DNA of 64,000 nucleotides from contig NZ_JANUCA010000005.1 in NCBI RefSeq assembly GCF_024807145.1, forward strand, positions 62,001 through 126,000, read 5' to 3'. Below the pieces are notes generated by a model. It searched no databases and was not told the origin of the DNA. It worked only from the letters and a program-made list of their open reading frames with translations. Positions 8,091 through 20,116 of the stretch are shown piece after piece. Origin of the DNA: Microbacterium sp. AK031 (GTDB lineage Bacteria; Actinomycetota; Actinomycetes; Actinomycetales; Microbacteriaceae). Each line of letters starts with the position of its first letter. Position 1 is the first letter of the stretch. A program made the position numbers and the translations under genes.

Positions 8091-9101
<1,011 letters not shown>

Positions 9102-9157
9102 TCAGGTCTCCTGTTTCTCGTGCGCTCTCGCGCGTTTTCAATAGAGAATTCGTGGAC

Positions 9158-9198
9158 GACGGCGTCCCGACGGGCTGTTGTCCGTCGGGACGCCCGTC
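9158..9198 (-). terminator. Terminator after sodA
   Basis: GACGGCGTCCCGACGG (9158-9173) pairs with CCGTCGGGACGCCCGTC (9182-9198, one bulged C) around an 8-nt loop, 4 nt past the sodA stop. No U tract. It separates sodA from gap. Confidence 0.8.
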
Positions 9199-9202
9199 TT
9201 GA

Positions 9203-9829
9203 TTACGACAGTACCAGCAGGCCGTTCGTCTGCTTACGGGCGACGTCGAGGCGCTGAGCCACGTTCTCCCAGTTGGCGATGTTCCACGCGGCCTTGACGT
9301 AGTCGGCCTTCACGTTGAGATAGTCGAGGTAGAAAGCGTGCTCCCACATGTCGAGCTGGAACAGCGGAATCGTGCCCTGCGCCGAGTTGGACTGCTGGTC
9401 GAACAGCTGCTGGATGATCAGACGCTGTCCGATCGAGTCCCAGCTGAGCACGGACCAGCCAGAGCCCTGAATGCCCATTGCGGTGGCGGTGAAGTGCGCC
9501 TGGAACTTCTCGAAGGACCCGAAGAACTCGTCGATCGCGGCCTTCAGCTCGCCTTCCGGCTGACCTCCGCCGTTCGGGGAGAGGTTGGTCCAGAAGATGG
9601 AGTGGTTGACGTGGCCGCCGAGGTTGAACGCGAGGTCCTTCTCGAGCTTGTTCACGTTCGCGAGGTTGCCACTGTCGCGGGCCTCGGCGAGACCCTCGAG
9701 CGCTGCGTTCGCGCCGGTGACATACGCCTGGTGATGCTTGTCATGGTGCAGTTCCATGATCTTTCCGCTGATGTGCGGCTCAAGAGCTGCGAAGTCGTAG
9801 GGAAGGTCGGGGAGCGTGTAGATCGCCAT
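9203..9829 (-). CDS. sodA: Superoxide dismutase, Fe/Mn family
   Basis: A 208-aa enzyme dismutating superoxide. Metal ligands are visible: His in LEPHISGKIME, His in NLGGHVNHSIFW, and Asp and His in QLDMWEHAFYLDY. The helix HHDKHHQAYV and GSGWSVL are family signatures. The ATG at 9829 gives MAIYTLPDLP; a 5-codon longer start is possible. It has its own 160-bp upstream region and a terminator, so it is probably a single-gene unit inserted between whiA and gap. Metal choice is not decided from sequence. Confidence 0.95.
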   Translation of the reverse strand: MAIYTLPDLPYDFAALEPHISGKIMELHHDKHHQAYVTGANAALEGLAEARDSGNLANVNKLEKDLAFNLGGHVNHSIFWTNLSPNGGGQPEGELKAAIDEFFGSFEKFQAHFTATAMGIQGSGWSVLSWDSIGQRLIIQQLFDQQSNSAQGTIPLFQLDMWEHAFYLDYLNVKADYVKAAWNIANWENVAQRLDVARKQTNGLLVLS

Positions 9830-9912
9830 GTCGCTTTCATCCAATCCGCGCCGCGCCGCGGCGCTTGTCGGTCCTCCACACCACCCGTTTGCGGTGCGGA
9901 GCAGACTTTTTC

Positions 9913-9918
9913 ATCCTA
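9913..9918 (-). promoter_or_regulatory. Possible sodA -10 box
   Basis: TAGGAT on the minus strand, 84 nt upstream of the sodA ATG, in the 160-bp whiA-sodA gap. A GC-rich stretch in the predicted leader (9847-9863) can fold. No convincing -35. Confidence 0.35.
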
Positions 9919-9989
9919 CTGACGTGAACGACAGCCCGGTACGGATCCTTCCGCACATGACGAGGAAACTCGCCAGATCGCGCTGCGGA

Positions 9990-10967
9990 TCAGACGTCGA
10001 GCCCAGCGGGCACGGCGTCCTCCGTGCTGGGGATGCCCTCTTGCTGCGCACGCTTATCCGCCATGGCCAGGAGCCGGCGGATGCGTCCGGCCACGGCGTC
10101 CTTCGTGAGCGGCGGGTCGGCGTGGTGACCGAGTTCGTCGAGGCTCGCGTCGCGGTGCGCAAGACGCAGTTCACCGGCGATGCGCAGATGGTCCGGCACA
10201 TCCTCGGCGAGGATCTCGAGCGCGCGCTCGACGCGAGCGCACGCTGCGACGGCCGCCTGAGCGGAACGACGCAGGTTCGCGTCGTCGAAGTTCACAAGTC
10301 GATTGACGCCGGCGCGCACCTCGCGGCGCTGACGCATCTCCTCCCATGCGGCTGCGGTCTTCTGCGCACCCATCTGGCTGAGGATCGAACGGATCGCCTC
10401 GCCCTCACGCACGACGACGCGCGGCAGGCCACGCACCTCACGGGCCTTGGCCGCCACACCGAGCCGGTGAGCTGCGCCGACGAGCGCCATCGCGGCCTCG
10501 GAAGTCGGGCAGGAGACCTCGAGCATGGCGGAGCGTCCCGGCTCTGAGAGCGAACCGGCGGCGAGGAATGCACCACGCCAGAGACCCGCGATCTCCTCGC
10601 GGGACCCGGTCGTGAGCCTGTTCGGGAGTCCGCGCACCGGACGGCGTCGCTGATCGAGCAGACCGGTCTGACGTGCAAGGGTCTCTCCCGCTGCGATCAC
10701 ACGCACCGCGTAGCGTGCCCCATCGTGCGAGCTCGCGGACTGCACCTGGGCGATCTCCGGGCGAACGCCGTAGATCTCCGCGAGATCGCGCGCGACACGA
10801 CGCGCCAGCAGATCGGCATCCACTTCCGCCTCGACCGCGACTCGACCGGCGATCGAGTGGAGTCCGCCGGCGAACCGGAGGATCGCGGTGACCTCCGCGA
10901 CGCGAACCGTCGGGGGTGCGTTGCGGATGCTGACGAGTTCAGCCTTGACGTCGGTGGTTAGTGCCAC
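9990..10967 (-). CDS. whiA: DNA-binding regulator WhiA
   Basis: A 325-aa protein. Residues 1-200 form a degenerate LAGLIDADG homing-endonuclease-like fold ([16 protein letters not shown] region); the C-terminus is a WhiA helix-turn-helix ([21 protein letters not shown]). In Streptomyces it controls sporulation and division with WhiB; non-sporulating actinobacteria keep it. GTG start with GGAG 4 nt upstream. It lies 70 bp after rapZ. The usual yvcK/cuvA gene between rapZ and whiA is absent. Confidence 0.95.
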   Translation of the reverse strand: MALTTDVKAELVSIRNAPPTVRVAEVTAILRFAGGLHSIAGRVAVEAEVDADLLARRVARDLAEIYGVRPEIAQVQSASSHDGARYAVRVIAAGETLARQTGLLDQRRRPVRGLPNRLTTGSREEIAGLWRGAFLAAGSLSEPGRSAMLEVSCPTSEAAMALVGAAHRLGVAAKAREVRGLPRVVVREGEAIRSILSQMGAQKTAAAWEEMRQRREVRAGVNRLVNFDDANLRRSAQAAVAACARVERALEILAEDVPDHLRIAGELRLAHRDASLDELGHHADPPLTKDAVAGRIRRLLAMADKRAQQEGIPSTEDAVPAGLDV

Positions 10968-11037
10968 GGGACTCCTTGTAAAGCGTCATACGTCGGATCG
11001 CGACGCAAAGGAACAGTTTACCGGGCGCCGCGCCGTT

Positions 11038-11910
11038 CTATTCGCGGCCGAGGTCTCGGTGGCGGACATTGATCGCGACACCGGGAATCGAGGAGAGACG
11101 TTTCGCGAGCTCTTCCGCCGTGGCCACCGAACGGTGCTTGCCGCCGGTGCAGCCGATCGCGACCGTGGAATGACCCTTGTTCTCGCGCTGGTATCCCTCG
11201 AGTACCGGCACGAGCGCTGTGGCGTACGCATCCAGGAACTCGGTTGCCCCCTCCCGAGAGAGCACATAGTCGCGAACAGGCGCATCTTGGCCGGTGAGAC
11301 CGCGTAGATCGTCGTTCCAGAACGGATTCGGCAGGAAGCGCATGTCGGCCACGAGGTCGACGTCGGTGGGCAGACCGTATTTGAAGCCGAAGCTCAGGAT
11401 CGTCAGTCGATGCCGAGCCGCTCCTTCGTCGGAGAAAGCCTCGAACACCTGGGTTGCGAGCTGATGGATGTTCAGCGATGACGTGTCGATGACGATGTCC
11501 GCCGCTTCGCGCACCAGGGTCAGACGCGATCGCTCGAGCCGGATGCCGTCAAGCAGAGTGCCGTCTTCCTGCAGCGGGTGAGGGCGTCTGACAGACTCGA
11601 ACCGACGAACCAGAACATCGTCGGACGCATCGAGGAAGACGACGCGGACGCTGCCGCGCGAACGCAGTGCGCGTGCCACCTCGGGGAAGTCGTTGAACAG
11701 ATTGCGACCGCGGACGTCGACGACGGCTGCGACCTTGGGCAGTGCTCCCCCACCGAGGTCGGTCAGGTCCAGCAATGGGCGCAGCATCTGCGGCGGGAGG
11801 TTGTCCACGACATACCAGCCGAGATCCTCCAGCGCGTTCGCAACGGTGGAGCGCCCCGCACCGGACATGCCGGTGACGATGAGGAACTCGTTCTTCTCCT
11901 CGACGGCCAT
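11038..11910 (-). CDS. rapZ: RapZ family nucleotide-binding protein (RNase adapter homologue)
   Basis: A 290-aa member of the YvcJ/RapZ family: an N-terminal P-loop GMSGAGRST (residues 13-21), then a C-terminal domain with [18 protein letters not shown] and [11 protein letters not shown]. In E. coli RapZ steers RNase E to GlmZ; the target in actinobacteria is unsettled. The ATG at 11910 has GAGAGGA 7 nt upstream; a GTG two codons earlier is an alternative. It is 29 bp after uvrC and probably cotranscribed. Confidence 0.93.
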   Translation of the reverse strand: MAVEEKNEFLIVTGMSGAGRSTVANALEDLGWYVVDNLPPQMLRPLLDLTDLGGGALPKVAAVVDVRGRNLFNDFPEVARALRSRGSVRVVFLDASDDVLVRRFESVRRPHPLQEDGTLLDGIRLERSRLTLVREAADIVIDTSSLNIHQLATQVFEAFSDEGAARHRLTILSFGFKYGLPTDVDLVADMRFLPNPFWNDDLRGLTGQDAPVRDYVLSREGATEFLDAYATALVPVLEGYQRENKGHSTVAIGCTGGKHRSVATAEELAKRLSSIPGVAINVRHRDLGRE

Positions 11911-11939
11911 CGACACTTCCTCTCCCTGTGGAGACCAGC

Positions 11940-13886
11940 CTATCGAGTCGCGAGGTGTGTATGGATGCTCCGGGCGAGCGCGGGGCCGATGCCCTGCACC
12001 TGCTGAATCTCATCGGACGTCGCACCGCGCAGCGCCGTCACCGATCCGAAATGCTTCAGCAGCACCTTGATGCGGGATGCGCCGAGACCCGGAACCTCTT
12101 CCAGCACGGTTGTGATGTCGCGCTTGCGGCGCTTGCGCTGATGGATGATGGCGAACCGGTGCGCCTCGTCACGCAGCCGCTGCAGCAGGTAGAGCGCCTC
12201 GCTCGTACGCGGCAGGATGACCGGGAAATCCTCTCCAGGCAGCCACACCTCCTCCAGTCGCTTGGCGATGCCGCACAGCCCGATCTCGGTGTGACCGGCG
12301 TCGCGCAGTGCACGCGCCGCAGCCTCGACCTGCGGCTTGCCCCCGTCGACAAGCAGCAGTTGGGGCGGGTAGGAGAAGCGCGGCTTCTTGCGGACGGTCA
12401 CCACTTCGCCGTCGACGGCGAGCGGATCCGTGAGGACCTCGGGCCCGGACGTCTCGATCACCGAGGCTGTCGACGCTTCGACGAGCGCGGCGTCTGACTC
12501 CTCAGGGCGATCCAGATACGCCAGGCGACGCATGAGCACCTGATACATCGAGTCGGTGTCATCGGTGGTCTCGGCGATGTTGAATGAACGGTACTGGTCT
12601 TTGCGCGGCAGGCCGTCTTCGAACACCACCATCGAAGCGACGACGTTCGTGCCACCCAGATGCGAGATGTCGAAGCACTCGATACGCAGCGGGGCGGTCT
12701 CGAGATCGAGTGCCTCCTGCAGATCGGTGAGCGCCTGCGTGCGCGCGACGTAATCGCTGGTGCGACGCGTCTTGTGACGGATGAGTGCCTGCGTCGCATT
12801 CAGCGTTGCATTTCGCATCAGCTCCGCACGCTGTCCGCGCTGTGCGACGGCGATCTCCACCCTGCGCCCACGTCGCTCGCGTAGCCACTCCTCGAGCTCG
12901 GCAGCGTCATCGGGAAGCGATGGCACCAGGATGCGCCGAGGCACGTGCACCCCTTCGCCGTAAGTGCGCTGCAGCACCTGCTCGACGAGCTCGGCCCCCG
13001 AGATGTCGATCTCCTTCTCGATCGTCGTGGCGCGTACACCGCGCACGCGCCCTCCGCGGATCACGAAATGCTGCACCGCCGCGGCGAGCTCATCCTCCGC
13101 GATGCCGAACAGATCGGCGTCCTCGTCGGACGGCAGCACCAGCGAGCTCTTGCCGAGCACCGCCTCGATCGATGCGAGCTGGTCGCGATACTTCGCGGCG
13201 GCCTCGTAATCCATCGCGGCGGAGGCCGACAGCATCCGCTTCGTGAGCTCCTTCGTGAAGCGCTCGTCGCCGCCGGCCATGAACGCGACGAAATCGTCGA
13301 CCATGGCCCGATGCTCTTCGATCGTCACCTTCATCGAGCACGGCCCACCGCACTTGCCGATCTGGCCGGGGAAGCACGGGCGCCCTGTTGCCATCGCGCG
13401 CTTGTAGCTCGCATCGCTGCAGGTGCGGATCGGAAAGGCCTTGATCATCAGGTCGATGGTCTCGTGGACCGCCCAGACCTTCGGATAAGGACCGAAATAG
13501 CGTGCCCGAGGGATCTTGCGATTGCGCGTGACGAGCACGCGCGGCGCCTCATCCCCCAGCGTCACCGCCATGAACGGGTACGACTTGTCGTCCTTGTAGC
13601 GCACGTTGAACGGCGGATCGTATTCCTTGATCCACATGTACTCGAGCTGCAGCGAGTCGACGTCGGTCGGGACGACCGTCCATTCCACCGAAGACGCGGT
13701 GGTGACCATCCGCCTGGTGCGCTCGTGCAGGGTACGCAGCGGCGCGAAGTAGTTGGACAGCCGCTGACGCAGGTTCTTCGCCTTGCCGACGTAGAGCACG
13801 CGCCCCTCGGCGTCCCGGAAGCGATACACCCCCGGGTCGGTCGGGATCTCGCCCTGCGACGGTTTGTACGGAAGGACGTCGGCCAT
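11940..13886 (-). CDS. uvrC: Excinuclease ABC subunit C
   Basis: A 648-aa nucleotide excision repair endonuclease that makes both incisions. An N-terminal GIY-YIG domain ([20 protein letters not shown], about residues 18-40), a Cys-rich segment ([13 protein letters not shown]), a UVR motif ([20 protein letters not shown]), an RNase H-like domain ([22 protein letters not shown]) and C-terminal HhH repeats ([17 protein letters not shown]). The ATG at 13886 overlaps the uvrA stop (TGATG). Confidence 0.97.
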   Translation of the reverse strand: MADVLPYKPSQGEIPTDPGVYRFRDAEGRVLYVGKAKNLRQRLSNYFAPLRTLHERTRRMVTTASSVEWTVVPTDVDSLQLEYMWIKEYDPPFNVRYKDDKSYPFMAVTLGDEAPRVLVTRNRKIPRARYFGPYPKVWAVHETIDLMIKAFPIRTCSDASYKRAMATGRPCFPGQIGKCGGPCSMKVTIEEHRAMVDDFVAFMAGGDERFTKELTKRMLSASAAMDYEAAAKYRDQLASIEAVLGKSSLVLPSDEDADLFGIAEDELAAAVQHFVIRGGRVRGVRATTIEKEIDISGAELVEQVLQRTYGEGVHVPRRILVPSLPDDAAELEEWLRERRGRRVEIAVAQRGQRAELMRNATLNATQALIRHKTRRTSDYVARTQALTDLQEALDLETAPLRIECFDISHLGGTNVVASMVVFEDGLPRKDQYRSFNIAETTDDTDSMYQVLMRRLAYLDRPEESDAALVEASTASVIETSGPEVLTDPLAVDGEVVTVRKKPRFSYPPQLLLVDGGKPQVEAAARALRDAGHTEIGLCGIAKRLEEVWLPGEDFPVILPRTSEALYLLQRLRDEAHRFAIIHQRKRRKRDITTVLEEVPGLGASRIKVLLKHFGSVTALRGATSDEIQQVQGIGPALARSIHTHLATR

Positions 13887-16774
13887 CAACTGGCCTTCCG
13901 CGCCCCGCGTCCTGCGCCGAGGATCTCACCGAGGAACATGCCGGTGTGGCTCTCCTCCACGCGCGCGATCTGCTCGGGTGTGCCGGTGGCGAGGATCTCG
14001 CCGCCGCCGGAGCCACCCTCGGGACCGAGGTCGATCACCCAGTCCGCCGACTTGATGACGTCGAGGTTGTGCTCGATCACGATCACGGTGTTGCCCTTGT
14101 CGACCAGCCCGTTCAGCACCTCGAGGAGCTTTCGGACGTCTTCGAAGTGCAGACCCGTAGTCGGCTCGTCGAGCACGTAGATGCTTCGGCCGTTGCTGCG
14201 ACGCTGAAGCTCGGTGGCGAGCTTGACGCGCTGCGCCTCACCGCCGGAGAGCGTCGTGGCCGACTGGCCGAGTCGCACGTAGCCGAGGCCGACGTCGACG
14301 AGCGTCTTCATGTACCGGTGGATCGCCTGGATCGGCTCGAAGAACTCCGCAGCCTCCACGATCGGCATCTCGAGCACTTCGGCGATGTTCTTGCCCTTGT
14401 AGTGCACCGCGAGAGTGTCTCGGTTGTATCGCTTGCCGTGACAGACCTCGCAGTCGACGTACACGTCGGGTAGGAAGTTCATCTCGATCTTGATCGTGCC
14501 GTCACCGGAGCATGCGTCGCAGCGACCCCCCTTGACGTTGAAGCTGAATCGGCCGGGCTGGTAGCCGCGCACCTTCGCCTCCGGCGTCTCGCTGAACAGC
14601 GTTCGGATGCGGTCGAAGACGCCTGTGTAGGTCGCGGGGTTCGAGCGCGGTGTGCGGCCGATCGGCGCCTGATCGACGTGCACCACCTTGTCGAGGTTGT
14701 CGAGACCGGTGACGCGGGTGTGCTTGCCCGCGAGCGTACGTGCGCCGTTGAGCTTGGATGCGAGCACCCGGTAGAGGATGTCGTTGACCAGCGACGACTT
14801 GCCGGAGCCGCTCACGCCGGTGACGGCGGTGAGCACACCGAGCGGGAACTCCGCCGTGACGTTCTTGAGGTTGTTCGCGCGAGCGCCGACGACGCTCAGC
14901 ATCCGCTTCTTGTCGATCTTGCGACGCTTCTTCGGCATCGGGATCTCGCGACGGCCTGCGAGATAGTCGGCGGTCATCGATTCTGTCTCTGTGAGCAGCG
15001 CCGAGTACGGCCCAGAGTGCACGACGGCACCGCCGTTGACTCCGGCACCGGGTCCGATGTCGACGACCCAGTCGGCGGCCTCGATCGTCTCCTCGTCGTG
15101 TTCGACGACGATCAACGTGTTACCGAGGTCGCGCAGCGTCTGCAACGTCTCGATCAGGCGTCGGTTGTCCCTCTGGTGCAGACCGATCGACGGCTCATCG
15201 AGCACGTAGAGCACGCCAGTGAGCCCCGACCCGATCTGGGTCGCGAGACGGATGCGCTGCGCCTCGCCACCGGAGAGCGAGCCCGCCGCACGGCTGAGGT
15301 TCAGATATGCAAGACCGACCTGGAGCAGGAAGTCGAGGCGCAGGCGGATCTCACGCAGCACCTGTGCCGCGATCTTCGCCTCGCGCTCGGTCAGCGTCAG
15401 CGTCTCCATGAAGCCACGGGCATCGGCGAGGCTGAGGTGCGAGACCTCGGCGATCGAGTGCCCGTGCACCTTGACCGCGAGCACCTCGGGCTTGAGGCGG
15501 TTGCCGTCGCACGCGGGACACGGCACTTCACGGAGATACTCGGCCCAGCGCGCACGCTGATTGTCGCTCTCGGCCTGGGCGTACTGACGCTCGATGTAGG
15601 GCACGACGCCCTCGAAGCCGGAGGCGTACCGCATCTCACGGCCGTAGCGGTTCTTCCACTTGACCGTGACCTTGTAGTTGTCCCCTCGCAGGATCGCGTC
15701 CTGCACGTCGACACGCAGGTCTTTCCACGGGGTGTCGAGGTCGAAGTTGAGGTCGCGTGCGAGTCCTTCGAGCAACCGCTCGTAGTACTGGAAGAGTCCC
15801 TTGCCCTGCGTCGTCCACGGGATGATGGCGCCCTCGCGGATCGAGAGCTCCTCATCGTCGAGCATCAGGTCGACGTCGACTGACATGCGCGTGCCGAGAC
15901 CGGAGCATGTCGGGCAGGCGCCGAACGGCGCGTTGAACGAGAAGGTGCGGGGCTCGATCTCGGTCAGCGTGATCGCATGCCCGTTGGGGCATGCCAGCTT
16001 CTCGGAGTACGACTGCCACGCGTCGTCGCCCTCTTCATCCACGAAGTTGACCTGCACGACGCCCCCGGCGAGCCCGAGTGCGGTCTCCACCGAGTCTGTG
16101 ACGCGCCCCAGGATGTCGTCGGATGCCACGAGCCGGTCGACCACGACCGCGATGTCGTGCTTGTAACTCTTCTTGAGCGTCGGCGGCTCGGCGAGCTGGA
16201 TGAGGTCTCCGTCGACGATCGCGCGCGAGTACCCCTTGGCGCCGAGTTCGCGGAACAGATCGACGAACTCGCCCTTCTTCTGGGAGACGATCGGAGCGAC
16301 GATCTGATACCGGGTGCGCTCGGGCAGTTCCACGAGCTGATCGGCGATCTGCTGCACGGTCTGCCGCTGGATCTTCTCCCCGCACTCAGGACAGTGCGGG
16401 ATGCCGATGCGCGCCCACAGCAGACGCATGTAGTCATAGATCTCGGTGATCGTGCCGACGGTCGAGCGCGGGTTGCGGTTCGTCGACTTCTGATCGATCG
16501 AGACCGCAGGGCTCAGCCCTTCGATGAAGTCGACGTCGGGACGATCCACCTGACCGAGGAACTGACGTGCATAGGCGCTCAGCGACTCGACGTAGCGACG
16601 CTGACCTTCGGCGAAGATCGTGTCGAACGCGAGGCTGGACTTTCCGGATCCGGACAGGCCGGTGAACACGACCATCGAATCGCGGGGGATGTCGATGTCG
16701 ACGTTCTTGAGATTGTGCACGCGAGCGCCGCGAACACTGAGTTTGCTGGGGGTTGCTACGGGGACAATGGGCAC
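13886..16774 (-). CDS. uvrA: Excinuclease ABC subunit A
   Basis: A 962-aa damage-recognition ATPase with two ABC modules: Walker [11 protein letters not shown] and [10 protein letters not shown], signatures [12 protein letters not shown] and [12 protein letters not shown], and zinc modules CPECGEKI and CDACSGDGT...CEVCHGKRY. Normal length. The GTG at 16774 follows a TAGACT box by 6 nt, so the message is probably leaderless. No GAAC-N4-GTTC SOS box is seen upstream. It heads uvrA-uvrC-rapZ-whiA. Confidence 0.97.
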   Translation of the reverse strand: MPIVPVATPSKLSVRGARVHNLKNVDIDIPRDSMVVFTGLSGSGKSSLAFDTIFAEGQRRYVESLSAYARQFLGQVDRPDVDFIEGLSPAVSIDQKSTNRNPRSTVGTITEIYDYMRLLWARIGIPHCPECGEKIQRQTVQQIADQLVELPERTRYQIVAPIVSQKKGEFVDLFRELGAKGYSRAIVDGDLIQLAEPPTLKKSYKHDIAVVVDRLVASDDILGRVTDSVETALGLAGGVVQVNFVDEEGDDAWQSYSEKLACPNGHAITLTEIEPRTFSFNAPFGACPTCSGLGTRMSVDVDLMLDDEELSIREGAIIPWTTQGKGLFQYYERLLEGLARDLNFDLDTPWKDLRVDVQDAILRGDNYKVTVKWKNRYGREMRYASGFEGVVPYIERQYAQAESDNQRARWAEYLREVPCPACDGNRLKPEVLAVKVHGHSIAEVSHLSLADARGFMETLTLTEREAKIAAQVLREIRLRLDFLLQVGLAYLNLSRAAGSLSGGEAQRIRLATQIGSGLTGVLYVLDEPSIGLHQRDNRRLIETLQTLRDLGNTLIVVEHDEETIEAADWVVDIGPGAGVNGGAVVHSGPYSALLTETESMTADYLAGRREIPMPKKRRKIDKKRMLSVVGARANNLKNVTAEFPLGVLTAVTGVSGSGKSSLVNDILYRVLASKLNGARTLAGKHTRVTGLDNLDKVVHVDQAPIGRTPRSNPATYTGVFDRIRTLFSETPEAKVRGYQPGRFSFNVKGGRCDACSGDGTIKIEMNFLPDVYVDCEVCHGKRYNRDTLAVHYKGKNIAEVLEMPIVEAAEFFEPIQAIHRYMKTLVDVGLGYVRLGQSATTLSGGEAQRVKLATELQRRSNGRSIYVLDEPTTGLHFEDVRKLLEVLNGLVDKGNTVIVIEHNLDVIKSADWVIDLGPEGGSGGGEILATGTPEQIARVEESHTGMFLGEILGAGRGARKAS

Positions 16775-16780
16775 CGGACA

Positions 16781-16786
16781 AGTCTA
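16781..16786 (-). promoter_or_regulatory. uvrA -10 box (leaderless start)
   Basis: TAGACT on the minus strand is 6 nt from the GTG start, so transcription would begin at or next to the start codon. A palindrome CGTTC-AG-GAACG lies farther upstream at 16818-16829. Confidence 0.6.
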
Positions 16787-16843
16787 CGAGGGGCCACAGA
16801 CATCGGCTCTGCATCCACGTTCAGGAACGCTCTCCCGCGGGTC

Positions 16844-17380
16844 TCACCCGCGCTTCATCCGCAGCAGGAACAGCACCACGAACACCGCCAGCGCGATCGC
16901 GCCAGCGATCGCCGCGCCTTCGACGGTGACTCCGCCGGAAGCCGGACCCCCGGGGAGGAACAGCACCATGACGAGCAGCGTCAGCGGCTGAGCGACGAGC
17001 TGGACCATCAGCAGACGCCGAAGCGTCGGCCGCAGCGCGGCGAGCACGACACGCCCCTGCCACGAGATGACGAACAGAAGCGAGGAGAAGGCATGGATGA
17101 CGTGGACGACGAATACTGCGACCAGCGCCCGCCAGATGCTCGGTTCAGAAATCAGCATGCCCACCGCAAGGCAGCCGATGGCGAACCAGCCTCCGAATAT
17201 CTGGGGCAGGAGGACGCCGAGCACGGCGGTCGCCACGGCGGCGATCTGCCACCCGACCACGGGGATCAGCATCAGTGCAGCGATCGCGACGAATGCGATG
17301 AACCCCAGGCGCAGCACCACCGCAGGCGCAGACGCATCGGTGCGGATCCAGTCGTTCCTCCGCATGGGGCCGCCGCTCAT
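16844..17380 (-). CDS. Hypothetical integral membrane protein of the MoxR/DUF58 operon
   Basis: A 178-aa protein with about five hydrophobic helices (roughly residues 18-36, 38-58, 60-80, 85-105, 115-135 and a C-terminal one ending LRMKRG). The ATG at 17380 overlaps the stop of the DUF58 gene (ATGA), so it is the coupled last gene of the operon. I do not recognise a family. It occupies the place where MoxR/DUF58 loci often carry a membrane protein such as a transglutaminase-type TgpA; no transglutaminase motif is present here. Confidence 0.8.
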   Translation of the reverse strand: MSGGPMRRNDWIRTDASAPAVVLRLGFIAFVAIAALMLIPVVGWQIAAVATAVLGVLLPQIFGGWFAIGCLAVGMLISEPSIWRALVAVFVVHVIHAFSSLLFVISWQGRVVLAALRPTLRRLLMVQLVAQPLTLLVMVLFLPGGPASGGVTVEGAAIAGAIALAVFVVLFLLRMKRG

Positions 17381-18639
17381 CGCCTCGACCTCGCTGTTCC
17401 GCGCATAGCTGCAGCGACATCCCCACGCCATGGGACGGTGTCGATCCCCGCGCCGGCGAGATCGTGCAGCACATCCTCTCGTTCGGCGAGCACAGTGCGC
17501 AGGGCCAACTGCTGTTCCATGGTCAGCCGCGTGCGGTCGAGCTCGGGAAGGACGTCGACCGCGACGACCCGGTGCCCCGAGGCCCGCCATGTCAGCGCGA
17601 TATCGGATGCCGCGCCGTCGAAGAACGTGGACAGCACGAAGATGGCGGATCCGTGCGGCACGGGCGGCGTGCGACTGAACGGCACGTCCTCGCCGGTCTG
17701 CCCGGTCGCTGCGATCGCCGCATCCACCCTCGCCAGGTGACGGGTGCCTGCGCCGCTTCGAATGGAGCGACCGCCATGCACGAGCACGTGCAGCGCTACC
17801 CGATCACCGGCGTCGATGGCCGCCGCGGCAATGGATCTCGCCGCCTGACGGGCGAGATCGAGCGACGTCGCACCGCTGCGCTCGAAGTCGCCGCTCCCCC
17901 ATGTCGCGACGACCGTTCCGAGTTCGTCGGCGGTGTCCATGGCGATGACGACGGACGCATCGCTCATGGCGTTCGTGCGCCGCACGAGCAGGTCGCCTGG
18001 ACGACGCGCCATGCGTGCGGTCGCGCGCCAGTCCACTCGTCGCAGCTCATCACCAGGGACGAACTGGTGGATGTCGCGGAAGTCGCCCCCCTGCCCCTGA
18101 CGCCGCCCCTCGTGATTGCCGTGCAGGCCTGTGAGTCGCGACGATAGCGGCAGAGCGGGCAGAGGGTGAGGCGTCGCCGCGATGTTGCGCACGGCCTCGA
18201 CGACCGGGGACGCAGCGCCGAGTGCTGCCGCATCTTCGGAGAAGCCGCGCACGGATGCCTTCACCGCTGTGACCGGCCCCGAGTGAAGCGTGCGGCTGAT
18301 GGAGATGATCGGCGCGGCGTTCACCGGAACGAGCAGTCGGCGATTGCGTCGCCCTGACTGGACGATGACCAGCTCAGCGGCCTCCGCATCGCCGGTGACG
18401 GTGACCTCCGTGTGGACGGTGCCCTCCGCCCCGGCCGGTATCGGCGTCAGCTCGACGACAGCCACATCATCGACGTCGCGACGCTGCAGCGCGGCGACGG
18501 TGAGCAGCGCAAGCGGTACACCCATCGCCACGATGTCCGGTCGCGATCCGAGCAGCCCGGCTCCGGCGAGCACGGCGGCGCCGATGAATCCGAGCACGAC
18601 CGCAGGTCCTGCGCGGCGGCGGGCGGTCTTGACCGTCAC
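17377..18639 (-). CDS. DUF58 domain protein
   Basis: A 420-aa protein. GTG at 18639 overlapping the moxR stop (GTGA). Two N-terminal TM helices (about 12-50), a beta-rich periplasm-type region, then the DUF58 core with GDFRDIHQFVPGDELRRVDWRATARM (about 195-225), followed by a VWA-like segment (VVIAMDTADELG). DUF58 proteins accompany MoxR AAA+ ATPases and are thought to act in assembly or activation of partner proteins, by analogy with VWA-MoxR pairs. Specific partner unknown. Confidence 0.9.
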   Translation of the reverse strand: MTVKTARRRAGPAVVLGFIGAAVLAGAGLLGSRPDIVAMGVPLALLTVAALQRRDVDDVAVVELTPIPAGAEGTVHTEVTVTGDAEAAELVIVQSGRRNRRLLVPVNAAPIISISRTLHSGPVTAVKASVRGFSEDAAALGAASPVVEAVRNIAATPHPLPALPLSSRLTGLHGNHEGRRQGQGGDFRDIHQFVPGDELRRVDWRATARMARRPGDLLVRRTNAMSDASVVIAMDTADELGTVVATWGSGDFERSGATSLDLARQAARSIAAAAIDAGDRVALHVLVHGGRSIRSGAGTRHLARVDAAIAATGQTGEDVPFSRTPPVPHGSAIFVLSTFFDGAASDIALTWRASGHRVVAVDVLPELDRTRLTMEQQLALRTVLAEREDVLHDLAGAGIDTVPWRGDVAAAMRGTARSRR

Positions 18640-19610
18640 ACCGATGCACCCACCGTCGGCGGCACCGGTACCTTGCTGACAACGCCGGAGACGACATGCG
18701 CGGCATCTATCCCCTGTGCCCACGCCTGGGGTGTCAGTGTCAGACGATGCGCGAGAACGGGCACCGCGATCCGCTTGATGTCGTCGGGGCGCACGAACTC
18801 GCGTCCGTCGAGAGCTGCGAGTGCCCGGCCGAGAAGCATCAGAGCGAGAGAGCCGCGTGGTGAGGATCCGACCGAGACGTGCTGGGCGTTCCGCGTGGCT
18901 CGCGCGATATCGACGCAGTAGCGGGCGATGTCAGGATCGACATGGATGGCTTCGACGGCCTGCTGCAGCTCGAGGAGCAACGACGCCTTCAGAACCGGGT
19001 CGACATGTGTCGCCTCCTGCTGACGGAGTACTCGGTTCAGGAGGATCTGCGCCTCGCCTGATGCTTCGGGATAACCGACGGAGAGTCGCACCATGAAACG
19101 GTCGAGCTGCGCTTCCGGCAGCGCGTACGTGCCTTCGTACTCGATCGGGTTGGAGGTGGCGATCACGTGGAACGGCGCCGCGAGCGGGAAGCTGTTGCCC
19201 TCGACGGTGACCTGGCGTTCGGCCATCGCCTCGAGCATCGCCGACTGCGTCTTGGGAGTGGTGCGGTTGATCTCGTCAGCCAGCAGCAGCCCGGTGAAGA
19301 TGGGGCCAGGACGAAACACGAACTCTCCCGTGTCCGGTTCGTACACGTAGGATCCGGTCACGTCCCCCGGCAACATGTCAGGCGTGCATTGCAGGCGACG
19401 GAACTCCAATCCGAGGGCTGCCGCCAGGCTGCGCGCGGCGAGAGTCTTACCCAGGCCCGGTACATCTTCGAAGAGCACATGACCACCGGCGAGGATCGTC
19501 GCAAGGGCGATCTCCACGGGATCGTCCATTCCGACGACCACTGTGCGCACGGCGGCAAGAATCCGAGCTCCGGTCTCGGCGATCGATGTCGTCTGCATCT
19601 CGGGCCTCAT
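18636..19610 (-). CDS. MoxR-family AAA+ ATPase
   Basis: A 324-aa chaperone-like ATPase. Walker A in EDVPGLGKTLAARSLA (about residues 48-63), pore/insert region RLQCTPDMLPGDVTGSYVY, Walker B LLADEINRTTPKTQSA, sensor ATSNPIEYEGTYALPEAQLDRF and a C-terminal lid. The ATG at 19610 overlaps the preceding stop (ATGA). It is central to a five-gene coupled operon with DUF4129, DUF58 and two membrane proteins. The family is certain; the substrate is unknown. Confidence 0.95.
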   Translation of the reverse strand: MRPEMQTTSIAETGARILAAVRTVVVGMDDPVEIALATILAGGHVLFEDVPGLGKTLAARSLAAALGLEFRRLQCTPDMLPGDVTGSYVYEPDTGEFVFRPGPIFTGLLLADEINRTTPKTQSAMLEAMAERQVTVEGNSFPLAAPFHVIATSNPIEYEGTYALPEAQLDRFMVRLSVGYPEASGEAQILLNRVLRQQEATHVDPVLKASLLLELQQAVEAIHVDPDIARYCVDIARATRNAQHVSVGSSPRGSLALMLLGRALAALDGREFVRPDDIKRIAVPVLAHRLTLTPQAWAQGIDAAHVVSGVVSKVPVPPTVGASV

Positions 19611-20116
19611 TGCTTCTCCTTGTTCGGATGACTGTTCGGCGGAAGGCTGTTCGGTGCCGGACTCGTCGGCGAAAGCCTGTCGATGGCAGCGAGTGCTTGT
19701 TCGAGCTCTCTGCGTGTGGTGCCGCGCCCCGCCAACCGCTGCCATGTCCCTGCGCCTGTGAGCGCTTCGATCCGGTCGGCGTGCGTCGGGTCACTCACGT
19801 CGACGCCATGGCGCTGCAAGCGATGGGAGAGGATCGCGCGCACTCGGCGGGTGATGAGCTCCCCCGCCATACCGGTACTCGGGTTCAGCGCCCACGCCAT
19901 CCTGGAGATGTCCGTCCCGCGACGTTCCGGTCCGGCTTCGATCCGAGGGGCATCCATTCGCGGATCGTCCGGCATGACCAGCTGGGTGCACAGCACTAAA
20001 ATGCCGGCAAGCACACCCCACGCGATCGCGAAGGCGGGCTCGACGCCGATCAAGGTGAAGACGAGCACAGCGCACGCACCGGCAACCGCTGCGACGATCA
20101 TCCGTGTGCGGGTCAT
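19607..20116 (-). CDS. Hypothetical membrane protein upstream of moxR
   Basis: A 169-aa protein with two N-terminal helices (about residues 6-25 and 28-47), then a soluble region with a helical segment ELITRRVRAILSHRLQRHGV and a Pro/Ser/Asn-rich tail ending HPNKEKQ. ATGA overlap with the upstream DUF4129 gene and with moxR downstream. I do not recognise a family. Order and coupling imply it works with the MoxR system. Confidence 0.82.
   Translation of the reverse strand: MTRTRMIVAAVAGACAVLVFTLIGVEPAFAIAWGVLAGILVLCTQLVMPDDPRMDAPRIEAGPERRGTDISRMAWALNPSTGMAGELITRRVRAILSHRLQRHGVDVSDPTHADRIEALTGAGTWQRLAGRGTTRRELEQALAAIDRLSPTSPAPNSLPPNSHPNKEKQ

Noticed and set aside
12945..15883. Long plus-strand frames opposite uvrC and uvrA
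   Set aside because: Antisense shadows of certain genes with full motif sets; composition is Arg/Asp-rich without structure.
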